Shown here: piece by piece, positions 30,617 to 41,559 of the stretch
How positions within the stretch are numbered: the first letter of the stretch is position 1
Layout: each line of letters starts with the position of its first letter
NCBI GenBank assembly: GCA_019061405.1
Contig: JAHRAF010000001.1
Span: 166,425 to 230,424, forward strand
Length of the DNA stretch: 64,000 nt
Reading direction: 5' to 3'
From: Wolbachia endosymbiont of Fragariocoptes setiger
GTDB taxonomy: Bacteria; Pseudomonadota; Alphaproteobacteria; Rickettsiales; Anaplasmataceae
The notes under the pieces: generated by a model
What the model was told of the DNA's origin: nothing
The model's input: only the letters and a program-made list of their open reading frames with translations
The model's database searches: none
Position numbers and translations under genes: made by a program

Positions 30617-32136
30617 ATGAAAGTTCAAGATAAAACTTCATATATTGAACCAAATATAAGAGAAGAAGGTGATAGAGGTTTTTAGATAATTAATTTTGTT
30701 GAACAAAAGGAAAAATTAGATAATGAAATTGCAGGATTTACTCAGGAAAGATTATTAGAGGTAATTAATTTAGTAAAGTTAAGTTATTATGTATCTGATA
30801 ATAATAATAGGTTCGATGAATTAAAAAGTAGAGGATATAAAATCCCTAGTCAGCCTTATTTTGACTATATTCAAGATCTAAGAATAAATTTAATTTCGGT
30901 GATGTCCAGTGATGTAAAGACTCACACAGGTTTCTACTCTTTATTCAAAGATTCGTGGGAAAGCATTTATAAGATATTAAAAGGTTATGCTAATGAACAA
31001 TTTTTAGAAATTAAAGATCTTAAAATTACTCTTACTGGTCATAGTATGGGAGGTGCTATTGCTAACATAGCTGCTCTATGCTTAAGAATGACTGAAGATA
31101 CAGAGAATTTACATGTTGCAAACTTTTGGATCTCCTAGAGTCTTCGATTCTTATGGTGCTGAATTTTACGATGAATACCTGGGAAAAAATACTAAAAAAT
31201 ACTATTAGAGTAGTAAATTTATCAGATATAGTGCCATCACTACCATTTGGTTCTTTATGCTATAAACATGTAGGTGAACAGTTGAGGATAGGTATTCCTG
31301 CAACTAGATGTGATCATCAGGTAGACATTTATCACAATCTTATTTTGAACATAGAGAGGAAAGATTTTAAGTCAAACAACAGTGTATCGGGTTATTATTA
31401 CCTTTCTTATTCCTTTTCAGTATTATACAATATAGTAATTGCACCAATTAATCTCGTTTCAAATTATTATGAAAATGATGAAATCCAATATTGCAGACAA
31501 ATACAAGAGAAAAATAAAAATGCATCATTTTTTCAATCCATGGAAAATTTGGATGATCAGGTTTATGAATATACTGAACCTGATGAAAATGGATTTACAA
31601 TGTTGCGCAATATTGTCAAATCTTGCATTGAATGTAAAATTATAAATACACCTACTAGCAACTTACCTGTTGCTTTGAATCAGTACAAAAGAGCTTTTGT
31701 ATTCAATTTACCTGCAAATTTTAATACTTCTAATGTAGTAGAAAATCAGTTATGGAATCAATTGCACTTGAACTTACAAAATGTAGATAAAAGAAAAGTT
31801 GAGAATGGTAATTCAGCTATTGCTAAGAATAATATTGGTAATCCATTGATTTTAAACAACTTAATGATGAATAAAAAAAGTGATGTGAAGCAAGGAGTTA
31901 TTACTAAAAAAAGTAACTACATATTAAAAAATATAGTTGTTGCATCATTATTAATAACTTCTGTACTTGCTTCAGCAATTTTTATTCTTTATTTCAAGAT
32001 GTTAGTGACAGGAATAGTTTTGTGAGCCTGTTGTTTAGTTTTAGCTGCAATAGTAAATTACTACAAATCTCCTTCTAAAATAAGTGATAACTTATCTATA
32101 GAACATTTAAATATTATGGCTATGAATGTAAGCTAA
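30617..32136 (+). pseudogene. class 3 lipase gene with C-terminal membrane hairpin, multiply disrupted
   Basis: The frame starts at ATG 30617, hits an in-frame TAG at 30683 and continues to 31138. It includes the lipase nucleophile elbow TLTGHSMGGAIANIAAL (GxSxG). Then FGSPRVFDSYGAEFYDEYLG lies in another frame, and a third frame carries IRVVNLSDIVPSLPFG with the expected catalytic Asp. That frame runs to a hydrophobic segment (NIVVASLLITSVLASAIFIL), meets TGA at 32023, and stays open in frame to 32136 with a second hydrophobic stretch (CCLVLAAIVNYY). The usual YRGT region appears deleted. It was once a membrane-anchored Lipase_3 protein. A relative lies at 55.8 kb. Confidence 0.8.
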
Positions 32137-32582
32137 ATCAAATCATGAATCTCAAAAAATGTAGAATATGCAAAGCTGTACAAATAAAGTAGCAGTTTTA
32201 TTGTGAGTTTATTTAATTAGAGTATAGTAGTTGCATTATAAATGTTTCCTAAAATGGACTTACTTTAGCAGTAGAAGATTTTTATACAATCAAATACATT
32301 GAAAGTTAATATGTACTTTTTAAGTTATGCTATACTTTTTAATCAAAAAAAAGATATTTATGTAAACAATCAACTATATGTATAAAGTAAAAATTAATCC
32401 ATAATATGGATGGTTTTCTTTATAATGCACGTACACTAGGCTCCATGAAGAAAAATTTTTATAAAAGTCTATAAGCTTTAGAAGTTTTGTAGTGGAAGAC
32501 TGAATCTGCTAGTATGATTATAAAATTTATAGATTTCTTGTGTGATTTCTACTATAATTGGGTTCTTTTAAATAAGATACTG
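32137..32582. other. intergenic before gatA, no gene seen
   Basis: AT-rich sequence without a supported gene. A longer frame for gatA opens at 32514, but its extra N-terminus (FIDFLCDFYYNWVLLNKIL) is unlike GatA and is treated as non-coding. Confidence 0.5.
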
Positions 32583-34049
32583 ATGAATGAACTAAGAAAA
32601 CTAACCATTGCACAAATGCATGAGGGTCTTATAAAAAGAGACTTTTCTTCTGTTGAGCTTGTAGAACAGCATATCAACGCAGTTGAAAATGAAAAATTGA
32701 ATGCATTCATCACCAAAACTCCAGAAATAGCTATTAAAGCTGCTAGAATTGCTGATAAAAAGCTTTCTCAAGGAGAAACCTCACCATTGATGGGCATACC
32801 AATAGGAATTAAAGACCTATTTTGTACTAAAGGGGTAAGGACAACATCAGCTTCAAAAATGTTAGAAAACTTCATTCCTACTTATGAATCGACAGTATCT
32901 GATAGATTGTTACGTGATGGAGCAGTAATGCTAGGCAAGCTCAATATGGATGAATTTGCCATGGGTTCTGCGACAACAAACAGTTATTTTGGCCATGTTG
33001 AAAATGTTTGGATCAGAAAAAGTGATGGAGAGAAAGTTGTTCCTGGTGGCTCATCTGGTGGTTCTGCAGCAGCTGTAGCAGGTTTTTTATGTGCTGGAGC
33101 GTTGGGGAGTGATACTGGTGGTTCTGTACGACAACCTGCTGCTTATTGTGGAGTGGTAGGTATCAAACCAACATATGGGAGATGTTCACGCTTTGGTATG
33201 ATTCCTCTTGCAAGTTCTCTTGATAAGGCTGGAGTGATTACTCGATCTGTACTAGATGCAGCATTGATACTAGAGTCTATTTCTGGTTATGATAAAAAAG
33301 ATTCCACATCAAGTGAAAAAGATGTACCCAAGTTTTCCACTTTGATAAATAACAATATAAAAGGTAAGCGCATCGGTATTCCTAAGGAATATAATATGGA
33401 TGGAATTTCAGAAGAGATTACCTATCATTGGGAGAAAGTTGCCTCTTACTTAAGAGAAAATGGTGCTGAAGCTATTGAAATTAGCCTCCCTCATACTAAA
33501 TATGCAATACCTGTTTATTATTTAATTTGCTTTGCTGAGGCATCATCTAATCTTGCTAGATATGATGGAGTTCGTTATGGGCTAAGAGTTGAAGCAAATA
33601 CTCTTGAAGATATGTATGAGCTCACTAGGGCACAAGGTTTTGGTAGAGAAGTAAAAAGAAGGATATTAATGGGTGCTTATGCGCTGTCTTCTGGTTGCTA
33701 TAATAAGTACTATAAAAAAGCACAGTGCACTAGAGCATTGATTCGCAACGATTTTATAAATGCATTTCAGAAAATAGACTATATACTTGTTCCTTCTTCT
33801 CCAACAGAGGCTTTTGGTTTAAATGAGAAACCAGATCCATTAATTATGTCTGTTAATGATGTATTTACTGTTCCTGCAAGCTTAGCCGGCCTACCTGCAG
33901 TTTCTGTTCCAGTAGCACTTTCTAATGAAAATTTACCACTCGCTCTACAAGTAATAGGTAATTATTATGATGAGGCTGGGGTTTTAAATGTAGCAAGTGT
34001 AATAGAGCAAAATTGTGGTAGAATTATCGAGTTACTAGATAATTCTTAG
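32583..34049 (+). CDS. gatA: aspartyl/glutamyl-tRNA amidotransferase subunit A
   Basis: The amidase subunit of GatCAB, which frees ammonia from glutamine so GatB can convert Glu-tRNA-Gln (and Asp-tRNA-Asn) to the amide form. The Ser-cisSer-Lys triad is visible as GIKDLF (Lys), GGSSGGSAAAVA (cis-Ser region) and DTGGSVRQPA (nucleophile Ser). I chose ATG 32583, which gives 488 residues starting MNELRKLTIAQMHEGL as in other GatA proteins. gatB and gatC are elsewhere. Confidence 0.96.
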   Translation: MNELRKLTIAQMHEGLIKRDFSSVELVEQHINAVENEKLNAFITKTPEIAIKAARIADKKLSQGETSPLMGIPIGIKDLFCTKGVRTTSASKMLENFIPTYESTVSDRLLRDGAVMLGKLNMDEFAMGSATTNSYFGHVENVWIRKSDGEKVVPGGSSGGSAAAVAGFLCAGALGSDTGGSVRQPAAYCGVVGIKPTYGRCSRFGMIPLASSLDKAGVITRSVLDAALILESISGYDKKDSTSSEKDVPKFSTLINNNIKGKRIGIPKEYNMDGISEEITYHWEKVASYLRENGAEAIEISLPHTKYAIPVYYLICFAEASSNLARYDGVRYGLRVEANTLEDMYELTRAQGFGREVKRRILMGAYALSSGCYNKYYKKAQCTRALIRNDFINAFQKIDYILVPSSPTEAFGLNEKPDPLIMSVNDVFTVPASLAGLPAVSVPVALSNENLPLALQVIGNYYDEAGVLNVASVIEQNCGRIIELLDNS

Positions 34050-34174
34050 ACAAAAATATAAGCCTTTGTTTAGATAAAATAAATAGATCAACCTTCTCTC
34101 AATTACTTTAAATCTTTCTATTATATAGATAACAACTATTTTTGTATGTGCATTTTTGTTCAGAGGTGTGAGTT

Positions 34175-35467
34175 TTATTTTTTAACACCCAATCGAGATT
34201 TTAACAGATCTTCATAAGCATTCCAATCAGTTATTGTCTTTCTTGCTAGATTTGAATTAACAGCGGCTCTAGCAACTGCTGTAGAGACTGTATGAAGCAG
34301 TCTTGAGTCAAAAGGAGTGGGTATTATGTAATCATAGCCGTAGCTCATCTTAAGTCCGCCATATGCAACAGATATTTCATTAGATACTGGTTCGCGTGCA
34401 AGTTTTGCTATTGCATTTGCAGCAGCAATTTTCATTTCATCATTTATCGATGTTGCTCGTACATCAATAGCGCCTCTAAATATATAAGGAAAACCCATTA
34501 CATTATTGACTTGATTATTATAGTCTGATCTTCCAGTTGCGATAATTGAATCAGGTCTTACTGCTTTTGCAAAGTTTGGATTCACTTCTGGATCAGGATT
34601 TGCTAGAGCAAAAATGATAGGATTTTTGTTCATACTCTTCATCATTTTTTCATTTAGCACATCTTTTGCAGAGAGGCCAATAAACACATCAGCGCATTTC
34701 ATTACGTCATACAAAGAACGTTCAGAAGTTTCTACCGCGTGCTTTTCTTTCCATTTATTCATGTCCTCCATTCTATTTTTATGTATCACTCCCTTTTTAT
34801 CGCAGAGTACTATATTTTTTGCACCCATAGACTTAAGCATTTCTAAACATGCAATACCTGCTGCTCCAGCACCATTCATAATCATGCGTACGTCTTCTAA
34901 ATTTTTACCTACTATATCGAGAGCGTTTAATATTCCTGCTGCAACTACTACTGCAGTCCCATGCTGATCATCATGAAATACTGGAATATTCATTAACTCA
35001 TTTAAACGTTTTTCTATAATAAAGCAGTCAGGAGATTTAATATCTTCTAGGTTAATTCCACTAAAACTTGGCCCAAGGTATTTGACTGAATTAATAAAAT
35101 CCTCCATGTTTTCAGTGTCTATTTCTATATCAAAGGCATCGATATCAGCAAAACGCTTAAATAAGACGGCTTTTCCTTCCATTACAGGTTTTGAAGCAAG
35201 CGCTCCTATGTTACCAAGACCAAGCACGGCAGTACCATTTGATATTACGGCGATAGAATTACCTTTCGCTGTATATTCATAAACTTTTTCTGAATTCTTA
35301 AGTATCTCTAAGCATGGAGCTGCAACCCCTGGAGAATATGCAAGGGAGAGGTCATACTGGGTAAGCAGTGGCTTTGTTGGTAAAACTGATATTTTTCCAG
35401 GGTTACCATTGCCTTTATGGTATTTCAGAGCTTCTTGTGCTGTGGCATTATCTAAGTCATCACCCAT
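34175..35467 (-). CDS. malic enzyme (oxaloacetate-decarboxylating malate dehydrogenase)
   Basis: Converts malate to pyruvate and CO2 with NAD(P)+, linking the TCA cycle to pyruvate. It has SLAYSPGVAAPCLEI, VFHDDQHGTAVVVAAGILNAL (metal site), the Rossmann motif GAGAAGIACLEML and LANPDPEVNP. I chose ATG 35467 because AAGGA precedes it at suitable spacing; a longer frame to 35518 exists. The 430-residue protein lacks the phosphotransacetylase-like C-terminal domain of MaeB-type enzymes of about 750 residues, so it is the short form or a truncated one. Confidence 0.93.
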   Translation of the reverse strand: MGDDLDNATAQEALKYHKGNGNPGKISVLPTKPLLTQYDLSLAYSPGVAAPCLEILKNSEKVYEYTAKGNSIAVISNGTAVLGLGNIGALASKPVMEGKAVLFKRFADIDAFDIEIDTENMEDFINSVKYLGPSFSGINLEDIKSPDCFIIEKRLNELMNIPVFHDDQHGTAVVVAAGILNALDIVGKNLEDVRMIMNGAGAAGIACLEMLKSMGAKNIVLCDKKGVIHKNRMEDMNKWKEKHAVETSERSLYDVMKCADVFIGLSAKDVLNEKMMKSMNKNPIIFALANPDPEVNPNFAKAVRPDSIIATGRSDYNNQVNNVMGFPYIFRGAIDVRATSINDEMKIAAANAIAKLAREPVSNEISVAYGGLKMSYGYDYIIPTPFDSRLLHTVSTAVARAAVNSNLARKTITDWNAYEDLLKSRLGVKK

Positions 35468-35582
35468 TGTGTTATGTCCTTTGTTTGATTTCTCAGTATA
35501 TAGAATTTTTATAAACATTCAAGTTTAGCTTGTATATTGATCTATGCTTCGGTATAAACTTCCCGGTATTGTATGACAAACT

Positions 35583-36125
35583 ATGCTAAAAAGAAACCTA
35601 CCTAATATATTAACTATCTCCCGTGTGCTTGCTATACCGGCAATAATATTAAGTTTTTATATCAAAGATAGGCATGCTAACCTTATTACAATATTAATTT
35701 TCATATTTGCATGTATCACAGATTTTTTCGATGGCTATCTGGCACGAACTTGGAAAGTACAATCAAGATTTGGACGATTATTTGATCCAATAGCTGATAA
35801 GCTAGTGATTGTGTCAACGATAATTATGCTAATTTATAATAATAAGATAAATGACCTTACCATAATACCCTCGATCGTAATTATTTGCAGAGAAATACTA
35901 ATATCAGGTCTAAGAGAGTTTTTAATTACTGCTAATATTAGTTTACCTGTAAGTAAAGAAGGAAAAATTAAAACATTTCTACAGATGATTGCTGTAATAG
36001 CATTAATATTAGATGATTATCAGTCAGCGCAATACTTGGGTGTAGTGTGTTTATGGGTAGCAGCGACAATAACAATTTTCTCAGGATACAATTATATTGT
36101 AATAGGTATAAAGCAAATTAGTTAA
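35583..36125 (+). CDS. pgsA: CDP-diacylglycerol--glycerol-3-phosphate 3-phosphatidyltransferase
   Basis: Makes phosphatidylglycerophosphate, the committed step to phosphatidylglycerol, in the inner membrane. The CDP-alcohol phosphotransferase signature DGx2ARx8Gx3Dx3D is complete in DFFDGYLARTWKVQS, RFGRLFDPIADK. Several transmembrane helices are present, and at 180 residues it is typical. It is divergent from the malic enzyme gene. Confidence 0.94.
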   Translation: MLKRNLPNILTISRVLAIPAIILSFYIKDRHANLITILIFIFACITDFFDGYLARTWKVQSRFGRLFDPIADKLVIVSTIIMLIYNNKINDLTIIPSIVIICREILISGLREFLITANISLPVSKEGKIKTFLQMIAVIALILDDYQSAQYLGVVCLWVAATITIFSGYNYIVIGIKQIS

Positions 36126-36220
36126 AAATTTCTTTACATTGATGGTTAATTTTTATACAAATTGACCAACAAGCGCTAAAGCTGTACAATGATACTAGTA
36201 CTCACTATGAGGAGGTTGAT

Positions 36221-36997
36221 ATGGTTGAGATAAAAAACATCAACTCTAAGGAAGAAAAGCTAAAACAAGAAATACTATCTATAAAAAATAGAGAGTTATT
36301 GGTTAAATATGCTTCTTTGGCTACCATAATTGTACCAGCATTAATTGTTGCTGCCCAATCAGTAGGTGCCGCTGTTCCTTTACTGACTCCTATGATGTTG
36401 ACTTTAGCGCTCCTTTCACTTACTTGCACTATATTTTCCATTGTAAATAAAAAAATAGTAAAAAAGAAAGAAGAGGAATTAGTTAATTTTAACAGTACAC
36501 CACAAAGTAAAACTTTTTTTCAAGAACATTGGTCAGAATTGATCGTAAACGGAGCAGTAGTATTAAATGCTTTAGATTGCATGCGTAGTACAACAAAAAT
36601 GCTTAATACCGATGATTATTTTTCTCTTGCATTAAGTGTTTTAGAAGTGATAGGTGAGCTGTTGGGAAGTGGAGTGTTACTAATAGGTAATGTTCTAGGT
36701 TGTCTTTCTAGTATTAAATCTATTAATAAAAAAGTTCAGGAAAAGAATAGTGAAATTATAGTACCGTGTTTAATGCTAACAGGTTCTTCACTATTGTTGG
36801 GAAGAAGAATAGCACTAATAACAACTCTTGCAGTACCTTCTAATCCCATTATTGCTGCAGTTGGTGTAATAGGTTTTGCATGCATTATTATAGGGTGCGC
36901 AATAAACATACATTCTTATAGAAGTAAATTGAATGATGTTACAGTAAAACAAATCGAAAGAGAACCAGGACCAGTTGTTTCTACTTGTGCTGCTTAA
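36221..36997 (+). CDS. hypothetical multi-pass membrane protein
   Basis: A 258-residue protein I do not recognise. A short charged start (KEEKLKQEILSIKNRE) is followed by two hydrophobic helices (about residues 30-75), a polar loop, and further hydrophobic segments (VLEVIGELLGSGVLLIGNVL, and IIAAVGVIGFACIIIGCAI near the end). The RBS AGGAGG (36210-36215) is unusually strong, 5 bases before the ATG, so it is probably well translated. It resembles other lineage-specific Wolbachia membrane proteins in style only. Confidence 0.7.
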   Translation: MVEIKNINSKEEKLKQEILSIKNRELLVKYASLATIIVPALIVAAQSVGAAVPLLTPMMLTLALLSLTCTIFSIVNKKIVKKKEEELVNFNSTPQSKTFFQEHWSELIVNGAVVLNALDCMRSTTKMLNTDDYFSLALSVLEVIGELLGSGVLLIGNVLGCLSSIKSINKKVQEKNSEIIVPCLMLTGSSLLLGRRIALITTLAVPSNPIIAAVGVIGFACIIIGCAINIHSYRSKLNDVTVKQIEREPGPVVSTCAA

Positions 36998-37014
36998 CTT
37001 AATAAATTGCTATA

Positions 37015-37088
37015 TGGGACTAGTGCGAATTGAACGCACGACCTTCGGATTAGGAATCCAACGCTCTATCCTGCTGAGCTATAGTCCC
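37015..37088 (-). tRNA. tRNA-Arg (CCT)
   Basis: On the minus strand, the acceptor GGGACTA pairs with TAGTCCC, discriminator A. The D arm is AGCTCAGCAGGATAGAGC. The anticodon stem TTGGA/TCCGA holds loop TTCCTAA (CCT, decoding AGG). The T arm is GTGCGTTCAATTCGCAC. No CCA is encoded. Confidence 0.96.
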
Positions 37089-37176
37089 AAATATTTCTGC
37101 GGTCAGTAAAAATATTTCTACTTTTTACGGATGTAATGCTATCATATGTAGAAGTACAATTCAATTAAAGAAGTTA

Positions 37177-37887
37177 ATGTTAGTTCATAATGTCTCATAT
37201 TCCTATAGCAATTTTGCTTTGAACAATATAGATCTTCAAGTAAAGAAAGGTTCGGTTGTTTGTCTGTTAGGACATTCAGGTTGTGGAAAGTCAACAATTC
37301 TCAGATTAATTGCAGGAATAGCAACTCCACAATCTGGAGAAATATTCATTAATGAAAAATTAGTTGCAAGTAGTAAAGTGTCAGTTGCTATAGAAAGTAG
37401 AAATGTGGGGTTAATTTTTCAACATTCTGCATTATTTCTTCATAAAACAGTAATAGAAAATGTAATTTTTGGTATTAAAGGTTTTACTAAAAAAGAAAAG
37501 TACAATATTGCGATGGAGATATTGCAGTTATTAAAAGTTGATATATACAAGGATATTTACCCTAGTACTTTATCTGGAGGTCAACAACAATTGATTGCAA
37601 TAGCAAGGGTGATAGCTCAAAATCCTGATGTTCTTTTACTTGATGAACCATTTTCTAATTTAGATGTGTTGTTAAAACGTCAAGTAAGACAATTTATATT
37701 GTCACTTTTTAGAAAAAGAAACATTCCAATTTTGATGGTAACTCATGATCCACAGGAAGCATTAGAAGTTGCAGATTTTATCTATATTATGAAGGATGGT
37801 CAAATCATTCATTCGAGTCCTGCTTCTGATATTAGTGAAGAAAATATGTTGAAAGAATTTTTCTATATAGCAAAAGTTTATAATTAA
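37177..37887 (+). CDS. fbpC: ABC transporter ATP-binding protein, Fe3+-type
   Basis: Energises a periplasmic-binding-protein-dependent importer, most likely for ferric iron. Walker A GHSGCGKST, signature LSGGQQQLIAIARV, Walker B VLLLDEP and the switch His in VTHDPQEALEVADF are intact. At 236 residues it lacks the long C-terminal regulatory domain of some FbpC proteins. The permease and binding protein genes are not adjacent. dapB starts two bases after its stop. Confidence 0.85.
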   Translation: MLVHNVSYSYSNFALNNIDLQVKKGSVVCLLGHSGCGKSTILRLIAGIATPQSGEIFINEKLVASSKVSVAIESRNVGLIFQHSALFLHKTVIENVIFGIKGFTKKEKYNIAMEILQLLKVDIYKDIYPSTLSGGQQQLIAIARVIAQNPDVLLLDEPFSNLDVLLKRQVRQFILSLFRKRNIPILMVTHDPQEALEVADFIYIMKDGQIIHSSPASDISEENMLKEFFYIAKVYN

Positions 37888-37889
37888 AA

Positions 37890-38660
37890 GTGAAAGAGAT
37901 TAAAGTTGGAGTAGTAGGTTGTCTAGGTAAAATGGGTAGATTATTAGTTAATGAATTAACTAATAATAAAAGAGTGAAATTAGTTGGAGCTTTTGCACGT
38001 TCTAAAATAGACAAAGAATTTCGCTTTTTCAAAAAAGTAAAAATTATAGATTCTCTTAGAGATTTATTTAAGATATCTGATGTGGTAATAGATTTTTCAA
38101 GTAAAGAATGTACGTTACAATGTCTTGAAGCAGCGATAGAATTTAGAAAGCCATTCGTCAGTGGTACAACAGGAATAGAAGATATTGATTTAAGAAAATA
38201 TGCAACTAAAACTCCAATACTATGGTCAGCAAATATGAGTACAGGAATAAATGTATTGTTAAAAATAGTCAAAAAAGCAGCTGAACTTTTAAGTGATGAA
38301 TATGATGCAGAAATTTGGGAAATGCATCATAATTTGAAAAAAGATTCACCTTCTGGAACCGCAAGAGAGCTGGGTAAAACTATAGCTGAAGCTTTTAAAT
38401 GTGAATTTTCTATCAATCAATATCTACATAATAGTTCAGATATAAGAAAAAGCAAAAGTATAGGTTTTGCGGTTTCACGAGGAGGAGGTGTCATAGGAGA
38501 CCATAAAGTAATGTTTGTCAATTCTGGTGAGCGCATAGAACTAAGTCATCAAGCAATTAATCGTGAGATTTTTGCTAAAGGTGCTGTGAAAGCAGCAATA
38601 TGGCTGTACGATAATAAGAGAGAAACTACAGGGCTTTACTCTATACAAGAGGTTATATGA
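37890..38660 (+). CDS. dapB: 4-hydroxy-tetrahydrodipicolinate reductase
   Basis: NAD(P)H-dependent step toward diaminopimelate and lysine, supplying the peptidoglycan stem residue. The nucleotide-binding start is [22 protein letters not shown] is conserved, and the active site reads [15 protein letters not shown], with the catalytic His and Lys. The start is GTG at 37890. It has 256 residues. It is packed tightly between fbpC and pstB, which suggests an operon of mixed functions. Confidence 0.94.
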   Translation: MKEIKVGVVGCLGKMGRLLVNELTNNKRVKLVGAFARSKIDKEFRFFKKVKIIDSLRDLFKISDVVIDFSSKECTLQCLEAAIEFRKPFVSGTTGIEDIDLRKYATKTPILWSANMSTGINVLLKIVKKAAELLSDEYDAEIWEMHHNLKKDSPSGTARELGKTIAEAFKCEFSINQYLHNSSDIRKSKSIGFAVSRGGGVIGDHKVMFVNSGERIELSHQAINREIFAKGAVKAAIWLYDNKRETTGLYSIQEVI

Positions 38661-39415
38661 AACAAATACATGCTTTTGTTAAAGATTTAAATCTCTGGTA
38701 CAATTCAAAGAAGGTGCTTTTTAACATTAACTTAAACGTTAATAGGAGAGAAATCACTACCTTGATAGGACCATCTGGTTGCGGAAAATCAACATTTCTA
38801 CGTTGCTTTAATCGTATGAATGATTATGTGCCTGAATGTAGAATTACTGGTACACTAAATATAAATGAGTTAGGAGATATATATTCAAAAGATATAGATG
38901 TTGTTCTACTAAGAGCAAAAGTTGGTATGGTATTTCAAAAACCAAATCCTTTTCCTAAGTCAATTTATGACAATGTTGCTTATGGACCTAAATTACATGG
39001 CATAATAAAAAGTAAGAAAAAATTGTCTGAAATAGTAGAAAATAGTTTAACCAAGGTTGGTTTGTGGGAGGAACTAAAAGATAGGTTACAAGAAAGTGCA
39101 TTAAACTTGTCAGGTGGTCAACAGCAGAGATTATGCATTGCACGTGCAATTGCAGTGAAACCTACTATACTTTTAATGGATGAACCGTGTTCAGCTCTTG
39201 ATCCTGTGGCTACCAGTGCAATTGAGAACCTTATACAAGAATTAAAACTCAAATTTACTATAGTAATGGTTACTCATTCGATGAAACAAGCTAAAAAATT
39301 ATCTGATAGTGTAATTTTTTTTCATAAAGGAGAAATCATTGAATCTGGTACTACTAAAGAAATATTCGAAAATCCTAAATCTAACTTAATAAGAGAATAT
39401 ATACTTGATCATTAA
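38657..39415 (+). CDS. pstB: phosphate ABC transporter ATP-binding protein
   Basis: ATPase of the high-affinity phosphate importer PstSCAB. Walker [10 protein letters not shown], the PstB-typical [19 protein letters not shown] and [20 protein letters not shown], signature [14 protein letters not shown], Walker [13 protein letters not shown] and [13 protein letters not shown] are all present. It has 252 residues and its start overlaps the dapB stop by 4 bases. Other pst genes are not in the window. Confidence 0.95.
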   Translation: MKQIHAFVKDLNLWYNSKKVLFNINLNVNRREITTLIGPSGCGKSTFLRCFNRMNDYVPECRITGTLNINELGDIYSKDIDVVLLRAKVGMVFQKPNPFPKSIYDNVAYGPKLHGIIKSKKKLSEIVENSLTKVGLWEELKDRLQESALNLSGGQQQRLCIARAIAVKPTILLMDEPCSALDPVATSAIENLIQELKLKFTIVMVTHSMKQAKKLSDSVIFFHKGEIIESGTTKEIFENPKSNLIREYILDH

Positions 39416-39547
39416 ATTAAAATTTCAATCGTATATTGCAATTTTCTAACTTTAAAAAAATACAGATTTATTTAGTAGATAGTGTATTTTTTCTTAAATG
39501 TTGTTTCCTTGCTTAATTTTTGATATGTTTCTACTTTGTAGTATAGA

Positions 39548-41239
39548 ATGAATATTTTTAAAAGAATGTTTACTCTGATTTCAGGTAAACTAACTGAATT
39601 AAAACAAAAAGGTATCATCAGTGTAAATCCTACAAATTTTATAGTAGAATCTCCAAGCAACAGAAGTCATGGTGATATTTATACAAATGTTGCCATGGTG
39701 ATTGCAACACATGAAAAAAAGAATCCTATTGAGGTGGCAGAAATTTTAGTAAATGAGTTAAGGACTCTTGAGCAAGTATTACGAGCTGAAGTAGCAGGTT
39801 CTGGATTCATTAATATATGTTTAAAAGTGGAAATATGGTACGAAATTTTAGAGCAAATACATAAACAGAAAACCGAATTTGGTAGTTCAAATATTGGTAA
39901 TAATGAACTCATCAATATAGAATTTGCATCTGCAAACCCTACTGGTCCATTACATATTGGTCATGCTAGGGGTGCAATTTTTGGTGATGTGTTATCAAAT
40001 TTACTAAAAAAAGTTGGGTACAATGTAACTAAGGAATATTATGTTAACGATGCGGGAGCACAAATAAATACTTTGGTGGAATCAGTATACCTCAGATATA
40101 AGGAAGCTTTAGGAGAGCAGATCAATATAGGAGAAGGTTTGTATCCTGGTACTTATTTAAAGTTCATTGGACAAGAATTAGCAAAAAAGTATGGTCAATA
40201 TTTATCTGATAGAAATATCATAAAACAGTATTCTTTAAATAGTCTTTTGAAGACCATAAAAGAAGACTTAATGCTAATGAAAATTGAACATGACGTTTTC
40301 ACTTCAGAATATGAAATACAAAAAAGTAATAAAATTGAAGAGAGCATAAAAATGCTATCTGATAAAGGACTCGTATATGAAGGGTACTTAGAACAACCAA
40401 AAGGTAAAAAGAGTGAAGATTGGGTAGAAAGAAAACAACTATTATTTCGGTCAACAAAGTTTGGTGATGATGTTGATCGTGCATTGACAAAGGAAGATGG
40501 AAGTTGGACATATTTTGCATCAGATATTGCGTATCACTATGATAAAGTATCACGTGGATTTAAAAATATGATACTGATATTAGGTAGTGATCATGGTGGT
40601 TATGTCAAGAGATTAAACGCGATAGTGTCAGCATTAAGTGATGCAAAAATATCGATAAAATTGTACAGCATAGTAAACTTTCTTGACAATGGTAAACCAA
40701 TTAAAATGTCTAAAAGATCAGGTAGTTTTTTGACAGCAAAGGATGTTATAGAAGAAGTAGGTAGCGATATTACACGTTTTATTATGTTAACACGTAAAAA
40801 TGATATGATTCTTGATTTTGATTTTATTAAAGTTAAGGAACAATCTAAAGATAATCCTGTTTTCTATGTACAGTATGCACATGCTCGTGTTTATTCATTA
40901 CTGCGTAATGCTCCAAAAGATTTACCAGAGGCAAATCTATCACTTCTTCAAAGTGACGAAGAATTATTTCTAATCAGAACTTTAGCAAAATGGCCAAATG
41001 TAATAGAAATTGCATCAAGGTTGTGCGAACCGCATAGAATCACTTTTTATTTACTTGAAATAGCAGAAGCGTTTCATATGTTGTGGGGCTATGGAAAAAA
41101 TAAATTGAATGTGAGATTTATAGTAGAAGGTAATTTAGATCTTACATCTGCAAGAATATTCCTTGCACAAGCTGTTGCATACGTTATTGCTTCAGGATTT
41201 GCTATTTTAAATATTAATCCCTTGAAGGAAATGCACTAA
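39548..41239 (+). CDS. argS: arginyl-tRNA synthetase
   Basis: Class I synthetase charging tRNA-Arg (one such tRNA is encoded at 37.0 kb). It has an N-terminal Add-1 domain, the HIGH motif in [17 protein letters not shown], the KMSKRSG loop in the middle, and a C-terminal DALR anticodon-binding domain ([16 protein letters not shown] to the end). It has 563 residues, full length. Genes on both sides are on the same strand. Confidence 0.97.
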   Translation: MNIFKRMFTLISGKLTELKQKGIISVNPTNFIVESPSNRSHGDIYTNVAMVIATHEKKNPIEVAEILVNELRTLEQVLRAEVAGSGFINICLKVEIWYEILEQIHKQKTEFGSSNIGNNELINIEFASANPTGPLHIGHARGAIFGDVLSNLLKKVGYNVTKEYYVNDAGAQINTLVESVYLRYKEALGEQINIGEGLYPGTYLKFIGQELAKKYGQYLSDRNIIKQYSLNSLLKTIKEDLMLMKIEHDVFTSEYEIQKSNKIEESIKMLSDKGLVYEGYLEQPKGKKSEDWVERKQLLFRSTKFGDDVDRALTKEDGSWTYFASDIAYHYDKVSRGFKNMILILGSDHGGYVKRLNAIVSALSDAKISIKLYSIVNFLDNGKPIKMSKRSGSFLTAKDVIEEVGSDITRFIMLTRKNDMILDFDFIKVKEQSKDNPVFYVQYAHARVYSLLRNAPKDLPEANLSLLQSDEELFLIRTLAKWPNVIEIASRLCEPHRITFYLLEIAEAFHMLWGYGKNKLNVRFIVEGNLDLTSARIFLAQAVAYVIASGFAILNINPLKEMH

Positions 41240-41559
41240 CCTTTCCAATCAGCATATTAAATAGTTTTACCTCTAACTTCTCTGAGATGAGTAATGTTTT
41301 TAGGTCTTAAAGTCGAAGTATGTGGTTTTGCTTAAAAGAAATCACAAAGTGATATGACAAATACATAATTTTTTATAGTAAAATTTTATAGACAGTCCTT
41401 GAGTATTTTTGCGCTTTAAAAAATGTGCATTTAAATGGCATTTTATTTATATAGCCTAATTTTCTATAGAATTGTGAAGGCGTACACTCTTTAGTAAGAA
41501 AAAATCAATATATTCAATATAACTTTACTCTATCTGTAATTGTGTATCTGGAAATCAAA
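41240..41559. other. intergenic between argS and the PAS gene, no gene seen
   Basis: AT-rich sequence without a supported ORF or RNA. It presumably contains the promoter for the gene at 41560. I could not single out a convincing -35/-10 pair. Confidence 0.4.

Noticed and set aside
32514-32582. N-terminal extension of gatA
   Set aside because: It is hydrophobic and unlike GatA; the ATG at 32583 gives the usual N-terminus.
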